NCBI GenBank assembly: GCA_015501585.1
Contig: JADNRY010000138.1
Location: 62,001-126,000 of the forward strand
Direction of reading: 5' to 3'
DNA length: 64,000 bases
Source of the DNA: Rhodocollybia butyracea
Taxonomy: Eukaryota; Basidiomycota; Agaricomycetes; Agaricales; Omphalotaceae
The notes under the pieces are model-generated. The model had not been told where the DNA came from. It saw only the letters and a program-made list of their open reading frames with translations, and did not search any database. The position numbers and the translations under genes were made by a program. This document shows, one piece after another, positions 47,961 through 58,885 of the stretch. Each line of letters begins with the position of its first letter. The first letter of the stretch is position 1.

Positions 47961-48716
47961 GGTCTGTCGGTCTCTTCAAGGAGTCAATACCCTCCTGGCA
48001 GTAGCTAACGAGTAGCTAAGGCAATATGGATGTAACACGGATCTGCACCGTAACTGTAAGATACGGGGTCACCTATAAAGGGTCCAGGAGAACACTTTTT
48101 ATGGCAATATTTTTTTGCCATATTTATACAGTTACTATATCAGTACTATATAGGAACATGGTTACTGGTACAGCTGTATGAATCCCATAACCTTACTGTA
48201 CATCTGTAAACAGTACCTGGGAGCAATTTTACAGCCATATTTATCTGGTTGTTATACCTTGTGTTATACGGGTTGTATATGGGTACGGTTAAATATTTGG
48301 TGGATATTGATGTATCTTTAGGTCTCAGAACAGTCAGAACAGTGGTTTTTTAGTTGCTGGAACTTACCTACAGCAAGAACCACTCTTGAAAGTAGATATT
48401 CTAGCTCAATATCTACTGCTGAATACGAATGCCATATACCATCCGGCATCTACAAACAATCCACAAAGGGCAAGATATGGAAAAATTATGGCCATAACCA
48501 AGCCGGAACTGTACACAGTGCAGTGCAGATCCAATCCCTATCAGCCATATCAATAATGTAGCACAGACCGAAAAGGTAATGATGTTTACAGCTTTGATGT
48601 TCCTAATAAGGCAATTTACATAGGTGCTCGGTCGGTCGGTGTCCACAGTGTTGGCTTGAAAAATCGACCCGATATTATGGGTTCCAAATTTAGTCCCCCT
48701 CCCCCCCCCCCTTGCT
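47961..48716. other. AT-rich intergenic DNA with a poly-C tract
   Basis: Several TATATA/TACAGT words occur but no gene. A C-rich tract (about 48695-48711) ends just before the MITE-like element. Confidence 0.4.
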
Positions 48717-48943
48717 TGTAGGGAGGCAACAGAGTCACCGTGACACAAATTTTGGATCCCTCAGTTTTGCCTGAGTTAGCACCCGAAGCCAATCTGACTG
48801 TAACTTTGGCGACCATTTTTTCATTTTTACAGCTCCCTTCAAGATTACTTCTTTTTGTTCCACGGTTCCGTGGGGCCCTGGAAAGCACCTCCGTGGCCGT
48901 AACAACAACGCAACTCTGTGACAGTGACCGTTGCCTCCCTACA
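48717..48943. mobile_element. MITE-like element, 14-bp perfect TIRs
   Basis: TGTAGGGAGGCAAC at 48717-48730 is inverted at 48930-48943. The next bases (TCAC, GTCAC) also pair loosely. Flanking 8-mers CCCTTGCT and CCCTTATA share their first five bases, which may be a decayed hAT-type target duplication. Confidence 0.55.
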
Positions 48944-49615
48944 CCCTTATACAGTATCTACCTACACCTGAGGTTCCTTCTCACGCCGCATAGCCATTGG
49001 CTACAGGTACAGCCCAACTTGAATACACGAGTACACGCTCTCTACCAGTCTCTCCGCGGGGTCTTGGGTTCCACTATCGATCTCACTATACTTAGTTTAG
49101 ATCTTAACTTCTTTCCAATTTAGTCAAAATTTAGCCCGCACCTGAGGCGGCATCTCATCTATGATCTAGGTCATGGGTTGATTAACCACTTCACTGGTCC
49201 GCTTTATGAATACGTTCAAACTCAGTCAGCACACTATTGCATGGTGAAATAAACTTCATTATGCCAGGCTCCAGCGCATATCTAGCGTTGTCAAGCAATG
49301 TATACATGAGAACAGTTGTAAAAGAATATTCAGGTCACATCAAAGTTCCTCAAAGATACGGTCATCATTTGCAAAATTCCTGAGTGAACCGAAAAAAAAA
49401 AAGACATTTTCATGTGGAATCATACATGCAAACGGTGCAGAATGGACCAAGCCGAACCGCAACCCCGATGGAAAGCAATATCAAAAGTTGGGGTTATTGA
49501 TCTGGGGGTTGCCGCTCAGCGATCGGGTTGTAAAACAGAATTATCAGAGTACACAGCCGTTGCCAAAGCTCTATTCTCATGCGATTACTACTTGCATGGT
49601 GACATAGACAGGTCT
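48944..49615. other. intergenic, upstream of NLR copy C
   Basis: No gene recognised. An A-run lies near 49391. Confidence 0.3.
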
Positions 49616-49623
49616 ATATAAAG
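49616..49623 (+). promoter_or_regulatory. TATA box of NLR copy C
   Basis: TATATAAAG about 130 nt upstream of the proposed ATG at 49752. Confidence 0.5.
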
Positions 49624-49751
49624 GATCAGAGGTGAGACCGTTATGCCTCTTCCCCGATGTCTCAACCTAGTGGGTGAGAACATTTAAGTGCTTTCTGTCC
49701 TCACAGACTAATGCTATCAGTGTAGATTCTTTGCGTTCGCTACTAATTTCG

Positions 49752-52700
49752 ATGTCATCGGCTCAACGTTCACACAAAACAACATGCCCCTTGGTAGGCG
49801 GTGAAAGAACAGACTCTCGTTGCGAAACTGACTTACTCCAGACAAAGATGTAACGTCGCAAAAGCTTCGAGAGGAGCTGATATTTGTTCAAGGTGCAGGG
49901 ATCAATGGGAATAAGGTCTGCCTGCCTAATACAAGGCAAAAAATCCTTAAGGAGATCTCGGATTGGGCCTGGAAGGAGGACAGCAAAATGTCTAAAACAT
50001 TTTTGCTTTGTGGGGAGGCAGGTACAGGAAAATCTGCCATTGCTCATACAGTTGCACAACGGCTTCAGAATGATGGCTTTCTGGTTGCATTCTTCGCCTT
50101 TGACCGGTCACTTCTGATGAGTAGGACGCCTAGCAATGCTCTGAGCACTATTGCTTATACACTGGGTGTTGGTGATGCTCACTTTAAAGAAGGATTAATT
50201 CGAGCTTTTGAGGAAGATCCTTCGGTCTCAAGCGGTGAAAGCATACAAAGGAAATGGGAAAAGCTCATAGTGGCACCTGCCCAAAGGGTTGATTCAACTA
50301 AGCATGTAGCCATTATACTTGATGCTTTAGATGAATCTGGTCCCCAGGAACCTGACGGGCCAAGGGACAGCCTGCTGTCAGTCTTAATAGCTGGAGAAAA
50401 TGATCTCCCATCCAATTTTCGGGTTTTTACAACATCGCGATTGGAAAATGATGTGATAGTATATGTGGAGAAGTTCATCAATGTACATTCATCCCTCAGG
50501 ATCCAAAAGATGAATAATCTTGAAGGGGCTGAAGATGACATATACAAATTTGTTGTGGGCAAAATGTCAAAAGGAGGTGGATTAGGAATTCTGGATAACA
50601 CCGAGTGTAGGGCCCTTGCTGCAAAAGCTGAAGGGTACTTCCAGTGGGCATCCACTGTATGCAAAGCCCTCAGTGGAGGTGGCAAAGGGGGACTGTCAGT
50701 CTCAGCCCGTTTCAAGGAATTCATTTCCACAGCGCCAGGTAATCACAAGGACTTGGCACCACTTGATAGCCTCTACCAGTCCATACTTACAGAATGTTTT
50801 GATTGCCAGAACAGAGAGGCAATGAAAGCATACAAGAATGTGATGGCACTGGTATTGGCTATGTTTGAACCTCTTACAAAGTCCTCATTAAAAAACTTCG
50901 AATTGAGAGGCCGTCAAGATCACAGTATAACAGCAAACGAGGGTGGAACTGTTAATGCAGTTCTGAATTTTTTGGGATCTCTCTTCACTGGAGTTGATGA
51001 ACCAAACATTCCCATAAAGCCAGTTCATACATCAATACGAGACTTCCTTCTGGATGAAACTCGGAGTGGAGTGTTTGTTGTTAATATTGTTCAAGGACAC
51101 ACTACCCTCGCACGTGGCTCATTAGAAGTGATGATGATGAAACTGCACTTCAATATGTGTAGTCTGGAGAGTTCATATGTCTTCAACTCCCAGGTGATGG
51201 ACATGAAGAATAAGCTAGCGCAAGGAATTCACCATGAGGTTGAATACGCAAGCTGTTTTTGGGATGAACATGTAGGCCAGGCCCCATTGGAGAGCAGTTT
51301 GACAGTTTTGGTGGAGAAATTCTTGAAGCAATCTTCTATCTTCTGGCTAGAGGTCTTGAGTCTGTTACACAAGGTACATCTAGCGCTGAGAGCTGTTGCC
51401 AATATCAAAAAATATCTCCAAATTGTTGACCAGGTAGGTATTTTACAGCGTAGAAATCTTACATTGACTAAAGACAATGAAGCCATATGATTCTGACGTG
51501 CAACCTCTATTTCGCCCTGTGTCCAGAGCAAAATCAATTTTAAAAAGATGGCTCCAAGGAAGAGGTAACCCCCGGAAAAGCGAAAGCGCCAATATGGAAA
51601 GATTACTGGGTGAGATACAACAGTTTGTGAGGATATTTGGCCAAGCAATTACGGATTCCACACCACACCTTTATCTCTCAGCAATACCTTTCATACCACG
51701 AGAATCAATTCTTCAACAACTGTATGGTAAATATGGCAGGAAATCTGCGGTTGTTTGTAACGGACACAAAATGTGGTGGTCACATCATGAAGCTACCCAT
51801 AGGAATACTGACACCGTAAAATCAATAGGATTCTCCCCTGATTGTCGAAGGCTTGTTTCCGGGGGTGTTGACAATTTAGTGCGGGTCTGGGATGTGGAGA
51901 GCTGGGAAGCAATAGGACAACCCCTGACAAGCCACACTGGCCAGGTAAACTCAGTTGCATTCTCCCCAGATGGAAGGTTGTTTGCATCTGGGTCTGATGA
52001 CAGATCAGTACAAGTTTGGGATGCAGAGACAAGGCAAGCAGTCGGGAAGCCTATGAGGGGGCACACTAGCTGTGTAAACTCAGTTGCATTCTCTCCAGAT
52101 AGCAGAAAGATTGTTTCTGCCTCTGATGACAAGTCAATTTGGATTTGGGACATAGAGAATCAGGAAGCATTAGGAGGTCCTCTAAAGGGCCATACTCGTG
52201 AGGTTACCTCGGTTGCATTCTCACCAGAAGGCAGACATATTGTGTCTGGCTCTTATGACATGTCAGTACGGATGTGGGATGCACAGACTGGGAAAGCAGT
52301 GGGAGCACCCATGCGGGGCCACAATGACTGGGTAAAGTCAGTTGCATTCTCCCCTGATAGCAGATGGATTGTATCTGCCTCTAATGACAGGTCAGTACTA
52401 CTCTGGGATGTAGAGAGAAGAAAAGAGGTAGGAAGTCCCATGAAGGGACATACTGCCTGTGTAAATTCAATTGCATTCTCCTCAGATGGGAGGTGGATTG
52501 TCTCTTGCTCTGAGGACAAGTCAATAAGGGTGTGGGATGTACAGCACAGAAAAATGACAGGAACACCTCTCCAGGGGCATGTCTCCAATGTGAACTCGGT
52601 TGCATTCTGATGGAACAAGAATTGTATCTGCCTCTGATGACAATTCACTACGGGTGTGGGATGCACAGGCCCGGAAAACAGACGGAAATACTTCGAAAGT

Positions 52701-53880
52701 GCATGATCACTGGATCAATTCAGTTGTGTTCTTTCCAGACGGTAGAAGAATTATGCGCCGCTGTGATGACAAATCTCCACAAGCATGGAATGCTCAGAAA
52801 GGGCAACCCGTGGGAAGCCCCTTAAAGGGTCACAATGACTGGGTAAGGTCAGTTGCATTCTCACCAGATAGTAGAAGAATTGTGTCTGGATCTGATGACC
52901 AGTCTGTGCGCGTGTGGGATGCAGAAAATGGAAATGCAGTAGGAAAACCCATCAAGGTCCCTGACTGGATAAGTTCTGTTGCATTTTCTGCAGATGGGAA
53001 GAGAATTGTGTCTAATTTATTTGACAACTCAACACGGGTATGGGATGTAGAAACTGGGAAGTTAGTGGGAAAGTTTCTGAAACGGTACACATACACCCGT
53101 AGTATTAAATCAGTTACATTCTCACCAGATGGAAACAGGTGTGCATCTGCTTCTGAGGACTTCTCAATACGGGTTTGGGATACAGTTAGTGGGCAAGTGG
53201 TGGGAAACCCTCTTGTTGGTCATACTGCGGGAATTTCCTCATTGGCATTTTCCCCAGATAGCCAAAAGATTGTGTCTGGATCTCATGACTGTTCTATACT
53301 GGTCTGGGATATAGAGAAAGGGGCAGCAACGGGAAGACCGCTGGTAGGGCACACAGATTCTGTAAAGTCAGCTGCGTTCTCACCAGATGGCAGATGGATT
53401 GTATCTGGCTCCCGTGACAAATCTGTGCGGCTTTGGGATACTGAAAGTGGCAAAGAAATGGGGGAGGCCATGAGAGGTCACACCTCTGGAGTCAATTCAG
53501 TTGCATTCTCTCCAGATGGAAGAAGAATTGTATCTGGCTCTAGTGACATGTCAATTCGTGTCTGGAATGCTGAGAACAGCAAGGGTATAGAAGAGCACCT
53601 AGAGGAACGGATACCTCCATACTTCTGCTTCCACCACTATCATCACTCTCAACTCCCTTTCACAACTTTCCACATCAACACTGAGGGTTGGCTTTGTGGC
53701 GCAGACCCTTCTTGTGGCTCGAACTCTGCACTTCTACTGTGGATTCCCCCTGAATATAGGCAATCACTTATTGTACCACCCATGCAGTTGTTAATATCAA
53801 CTACCGGACAAACTACTTTAGATTTGCATAACTTTGTACATGGTGTTGAGTGGGCCAGATGTTATGCAGAAGGTGAGTAA
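49752..53880 (+). pseudogene. NACHT-WD40 NLR-like receptor, copy C (diverged), 5-nt deletion
   Basis: Exon 1 is proposed at 49752-49800 (MSSAQRSHKTTCPLVG), then a 41-nt intron to 49841. The next exon reads VCLPNTRQKILKEISDW before the NACHT domain. Walker A GEAGTGKS lies at about 50015-50038 and Walker B IILDALDE at about 50310-50333. A 40-nt intron (51434-51473) leads to 14 WD40 repeats from about 51810. The frame shifts in repeat 7 near 52608, where NSVAFSPDG has lost five bases. It ends CYAEGE at 53880. Splicing at 53873/53944 would instead add a hydrophobic tail. Unlike copies A and B there is no long N-terminal helical domain, and the WD repeats are clearly diverged from each other. Confidence 0.82.
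51805..53600 (+). repeat. 14 tandem WD40 repeats (copy C), diverged
   Basis: Period about 129 bp. Each unit carries VxSVAFSPDGRxIVSGSxDxSVRVWD followed by an xxGxPLxGH linker. Sequence identity between units is much lower than in copies A and B. Confidence 0.88.
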
Positions 53881-54690
53881 AATGGTGGGTACATAAGCCA
53901 GTAATACAAATCATTGTGAAAGCCAGAAAACCAACTTCCTGTAGGATGTGTCACACCCTGGCCATCATCTGTTAAAGCTACTCCTAATCAAGTATTATAT
54001 ATCCTGCTTGGGCATTTGCCTCCTTTCTTCTGGCTTTTGGCCTATATTATTTTCTTACTGTGTCGTAGCGATTAACAGTGTTGGAGTTTGTCATCTATCA
54101 TCTTCATTATACTTACTATGGAACAGTCTTCTCACTTGCTACTATCTATGGAACATTCTCTTGGTGTAACTACTGGTATGTGAACTAGTTGTACTATCTT
54201 TATCCTGCCCACTTGCCATTGCTTTATTATCATGCTATGATCTAGTCTTGCTTGTTTATCTTGCGCTATGTTCTACTCTTGTCCTCTAGCTTACTCTCAT
54301 TCCATCTCTGAACACTTCACATGTTGTACTTATTATTATTAGCCTACTGGATTTGTATTCAAGCTCTGTATGTACTTGTGGAATATCAAGTTGTGTCTCT
54401 GTTAGTGTCTGCATCCTTTCTCTCCCCTGCACCTGTGTTGCCAAGGCCTTACTGAAGTGCCAAGTGCACTGTCTCTCTTATCAATCAATTTCTAATAAAC
54501 AGCCTTACAGAAATAAGTAGATTTATTTTGTTCCACCACAACTGAGGGACACTACTGGCATTATCCAACACGCTTTTAATAATTATTAACTTGTTATAAC
54601 AAGTCTAGAGATTTTACAATTATTTCTTGCTATTATCAAGTGTACATAATGACAGGTGCCACATAATTAAATGCCCATCAGGGATTCTCA
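53881..54690. other. 3' flank of NLR copy C, no gene
   Basis: T-rich DNA. AATAAA-like words (TCTAATAAACAGCC, about 54491) may be polyadenylation signals. Nothing else is recognised. Confidence 0.4.
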
Positions 54691-54691
54691 T

Positions 54692-54800
54692 GTGCGTATG
54701 GCAGAGTGGTTCTGCTGCTGTCAACGGGTGTCAACGGGATCACGAAGGTGTGATCAGCAGGTTGGTAGTTCAATCCTTACTGGTAACATTTTGTTATTCT
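54692..54800 (+). repeat. tRNA-like sequence (SINE or tRNA pseudogene)
   Basis: An A-box TGGCAGAGTGG (54699-54709) and a B-box-like TAGTTCAATCC (54766-54776) lie 57 bp apart, followed by a T-run (about 54798-54806) that could stop RNA polymerase III. The acceptor ends do not pair, so this is not a functional tRNA. Confidence 0.5.
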
Positions 54801-54805
54801 TTTTT

Positions 54806-54885
54806 ATTAGGTTAGGTTAGGTTAGGATTAGGGGTTTGCGCCGCCGCGGGGGGCTCGCGCGAAAGTTAGAGGTTAGGGTTGGGGA
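54806..54885. repeat. telomere-like TTAGG repeats and GC-rich patch
   Basis: Four TTAGG units run head to tail, then ATTAGGGG. A GC-rich patch (CCGCCGCGGGGGGCTCGCGCG) and TTAGGGTTGGGG follow. The match to the fungal telomere unit TTAGGG is imperfect. Confidence 0.55.
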
Positions 54886-55098
54886 TATTTTGACAGCGTA
54901 AACGAGGCTTTAGCGTGCCTGCCGGATTAATGATTACAATATGATAATTATAAACCTGTCTTATTATAACAATAAAAAATCATACAAGCTAATACCTACT
55001 AATAGCAAGTAGATAATTATTATATCTGTGTCCTGAGCTCCAACTGGAAGGAAAAACAATTAATTTGGTTGTCTTGCACTGATATCGATTGTCTGAAC

Positions 55099-55350
55099 CT
55101 ACTGGATACATGTAGCGAGTTCATCAAGTAGAGACCCGCCAAGAGCAGCAGAAAGAATCGCTTCAATGGTCAGACCCAGTGAAAATCGCGTCGATTGAGT
55201 TGGTTGAAATTGAATGATATCGATTGGCCATTCACACAGTGGAGGTGAGCGCCCAAGCTTGACTCTTTTGTTCAATCCTCGATTGAAAAACCCGCGTGCA
55301 TGAACAGTGATGCCAGTAATACGACGCAAGTAGTCTCCCGGGCTCCCCTA
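55099..55350 (-). CDS. unidentified C-terminal exon
   Basis: An open frame preceded by a splice-acceptor-like CATAG. It reads GDYLRRITGITVHARGFFNRGLNKRV to LLDELATCIQ and a stop. The composition looks protein-like, but I recognise no family and cannot find upstream exons. Confidence 0.25.
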
Positions 55351-56058
55351 TGCATAGCAAAGCTTGTTAGTCATATATAGTATTTAGCAGGGACAAGGGG
55401 AGGAGAAGAAGAAAAGGACATGTAGTGTCACGGATGAGTTTAACTTGGTAAATTGGACAGGGCATCCATAGAAGTCACTGTATACATAGGAAGCGCACCG
55501 CAGCTGATTCATAAGTTATCATACTCTTTTTCACGCGGTTTACTTTTTCAGCTTCGAACTCACCGCCTTTTCCAAAGAACCCACGCTAAAATGAATAAGC
55601 GCACCACACCACTTGAATGTGTATATTTTTGCCAAATCTTACCCCCAAAAGTCACATTTTCTAACTGTTAACCAATTGGTAACATAACTCTCAAGCAATA
55701 AGTTAGTAAGACCCAATACAAGACTAAGAAAAACAGTAAACCACTCATAACATATACATACAACTGCCATGTAACAAGTCTGAACAGTCAGTCCTAATAC
55801 AATGCACTACAAGTGATCTGTTTAAGGCCTGTTTCAGCAGGTGACCATGAACTGCTAGCAGTTAAACCCAGGAAGCACAGTGTAAAGTAGCCTGGAGCAT
55901 GTACTTGAATGTTTTATAGTATTTTCTTATATTGTTTCATTGTCTACACATCATGCAAGTGCAGTTTAAATCAGTTTAAACCAGTCTGCACCAGTTTAAA
56001 TTTGCACTGATTTAAACTGCATGAACCATGATGAATTTGACCAGTGAACCAGTGCAAT
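55351..56058. other. intergenic, no gene
   Basis: Contains short inverted repeats of CAGTTTAAA/TTTAAACTG at about 55960-56015. No coding potential is seen. Confidence 0.35.
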
Positions 56059-56312
56059 TGTAACGCCTCCGCCTCTCCATAATCACCACTGACCGTATCC
56101 GGCGATATGGTCATCCTAGACGCCGCCGATAGACCAAACGGTCTATCTTATCATTCTATTTATTATTAATTATATAATAAATCCGTTACTGTAAGTATTG
56201 TACAATTACTTAAGAGTCTAGTTAGTCTTTTACACTGTCATACACACAATAGTATCCTATTTGTTGTGTTCACCGGTGTTATTAAGGACTTTGCCCATAG
56301 GGCGCGTTATAC
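56059..56312 (+). repeat. LTR (5')
   Basis: Starts TGTAACGCC and ends near GGGCGCGTTATA. It is the reverse-complement match of 12316-12575. The exact 3' end is uncertain. Confidence 0.82.
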
Positions 56313-56479
56313 TTTTTTGAACATCAAAAAATTACTATTGTGTGAATAACACAAAGCTATTAGTTTAACAAGCTAAAAACAGTTATACTACCAAGTATAA
56401 CAACCATTATTCCAACTCGCTACACAATCTATACAAACCCGCTCCATTTTTCCTTGCCGCTATATCATTCACTGTCCCT

Positions 56480-58800
56480 ATGACCTCTCGAAATCAATCA
56501 GAGAAGTCATATCAGAGTGTGCGCGATTGCGCACTTTCCATTTGTGGTGACGTGTCACCACACTCAATCTATTCAGTCGCATCAGTGACTCATTCGGTGC
56601 GTGCATCTGAAGGACGGCACTACAGGCAGGACAAGAGTCCACCTAATGAACAGTCTATGACTATTTGTAAGAAACGGCCCACCCGAGAGGGTTTAAGTGA
56701 GATTTCTTCTGCGCTATGAGATGTAGTGGCATCACTCGACAAGAGTACACAAGTACTCAATTGTATTCTCAATATAACTGAGAAATGGGATGCATCTAGC
56801 ATCCGATCTAATGAAGAAAGATCTTCTTCATCGAGAAACAGCAATAGAATCACTATTGCTGCACCCACACCGAGACGGCCTGCCGTCACACCACCGGTAT
56901 TGCACAACGCAACACCATATATTCATACCGAGACAAACAACTCGGTACGCCAATGGCGTGAGACTGTGCCCAAGGCACCATCAGTCCAACAATCACTGTT
57001 GGAAAAACAGTATTCACAAGGGATGACCAAGTCACTCTGTCATGTTCCTGTATTCCGACAGGAATATGCACCAGTGTCAGTAACTACACCGACACCCATC
57101 AACACATCCCGCAGGAGACAGATTCCCAATGCAGAGGCAGCGTCTCTGACACTGCGAGGTCCCAGGCCATTACCTGTGACCAAATCTCGCTCACCCCAAA
57201 GTGCAGTGAACATTAACAATGAACTGAAGTTACCTTGTAACTTCAATCAGGTAGTAGCGATACCACCACAGGAAAGTACAATGTACTTACCTACTGCAAG
57301 GGCGCCAGTGGTACCCAATATTATTATTACACCTCCAGTAGTTGTACTGAACACTACTGGAAATCACTCCAGTATGGGACCGCAACATGGTACCCTTCCG
57401 GTAGTTCCTACTACCATATCCATTGCCCCGGTGACACAAAGTGTTGCCCCTCCGGTAGTACACACTACCGTAAGACTGCCCAAATTGCCGCCCAGCAATG
57501 CGCCAGAGCCAAGTTCAATGCCAGTACCAAGGGTATCGACCGAGTTGCAACCACAGCCGCTTCCGTTGGGAGTAGCTAAAGATTGGGTGAGTCACATAGC
57601 GGTTCAACGCCAACATAATGCCAGTCTCCAAGATTTCGGATTTGCGCCATCTGGGCTTCCCGACCAAATGGTGGGATATAATGTTGACAGAATACCTGTT
57701 GACAAATTGACTACTCCCAGAGAAATCTGGGATCGATTTTACATCCCACCTGCCGAGTCCTTTCCAGGACCAAGCAACAATGCCAGAGCAAAAGCTCCTA
57801 GCAAAAATCCCGTGAAGGGGGGAGGAAGCATAAGAGTGCTAAATCCAAAGGCCGCAAACGCAGCCCGTGGTCAGATGAATCATCAGACCCAAGTGACACC
57901 GAGTCAAATACTGACTCATTGTCTAATGCCTCTTGGCTAGACAAATTTGCAACCCGCAAGGGTAAAATTACTAAAAATGAGCAGCGTAAATTACTGCGCT
58001 CACTTGCATCTAAGATGCAAGAAACAACAGGTGATGACAAAGGTCATTCCCGATGGAAACACAAGGTACACAAAGTGTACCGTAAACAAATTTGAGATAA
58101 GGTAGGGAATCCTATCCCTCCCATTGAGAGCTGTAAAGCTCTTAAAGTTCCATCTCCGGATGTCGATGTCTTTGAGAGGTGGCTAATGTCACTTCTCCAA
58201 TGGATGGTAGTCAACCGCATATGCGGTGATGAATATGATGCTACACGGACCACCGTGCTTGGTATGTTTCTCCAGGGCAAAGCCCTTGACTGGTACAACA
58301 ATGACGTCGCTGGTATACACCATGCTGTCCTGAAGTGGACATTTGAAGGCACCATTATTGGTGTCTTCAATCGTTGCATCCAAGCAACAACTATTCATCA
58401 AGCTGCACGGCAGTTTGACCTTATTGAGTACTCACCCGATATGGGTGTGAGGGAGTATTATTCCTCACTTCCACAATGGGCATCATGGATGCTCCAAACA
58501 CTGGATGATGCAACAATGCGGAAACAGTTCATTGAGGGATTACCCTTGAATATTATCAGGCAACTCACAAACAAGGGGATTGTTCCGGAGTATGCCAAAT
58601 TAGAAGTGATGGTCAGAGCCATCACACTATTTGGGTATTTACATGTAGGTATGCGAAAGGTGCTATAAAACAACCTAACAAAAACACTACTGCACCTAAC
58701 CAGACTATTGATATGTAAGGGAGAGAGGGCGGGTTGTCAGAGATTCCCCGAGGGAAAGTCTTGTAATATTGGATATACGTGCGCGACTGCTCCAGGTTCA
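56480..58800 (+). pseudogene. gag of the Ty3/gypsy-type element, decayed
   Basis: The ATG at 56480 opens a low-complexity Ser/Pro-rich N-terminus. An in-frame TGA lies at 56717-56719, a frame change near 57820, and another in-frame TGA near 58094. The capsid region reads VFERWLMSLLQWM, FLQGKALDWYNN, LIEYSPDMGVREYY and QFIEGLPLNIIRQL (about 58160-58580). A broken CCHC zinc knuckle (CN...GY...RDC) lies near 58765-58795. The order matches Ty3-type Gag. Confidence 0.8.
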
Positions 58801-58885
58801 AGACTGTAGCGCTAACGTGGGTAACTAAGCTTAGACAAACAAAAGGTCTGGATGTCTACCACAAGCTATTGTCCTTAGGAAAAGA

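Larger units (their letters stand above)
56059..58885 (+). mobile_element. truncated Ty3/gypsy-type retroelement (LTR + gag only)
   Basis: The LTR at 56059-56312 is followed by a decayed gag. The element ends abruptly where the palindromic array begins (58886). No protease, RT, RNase H or integrase is present. It is the same family as the element at 12316-13589. Confidence 0.8.

Noticed and set aside
54692..54790. Functional tRNA
   Set aside because: A and B boxes are present, but the acceptor stem does not pair and the T stem is weak. Kept only as a tRNA-like repeat.
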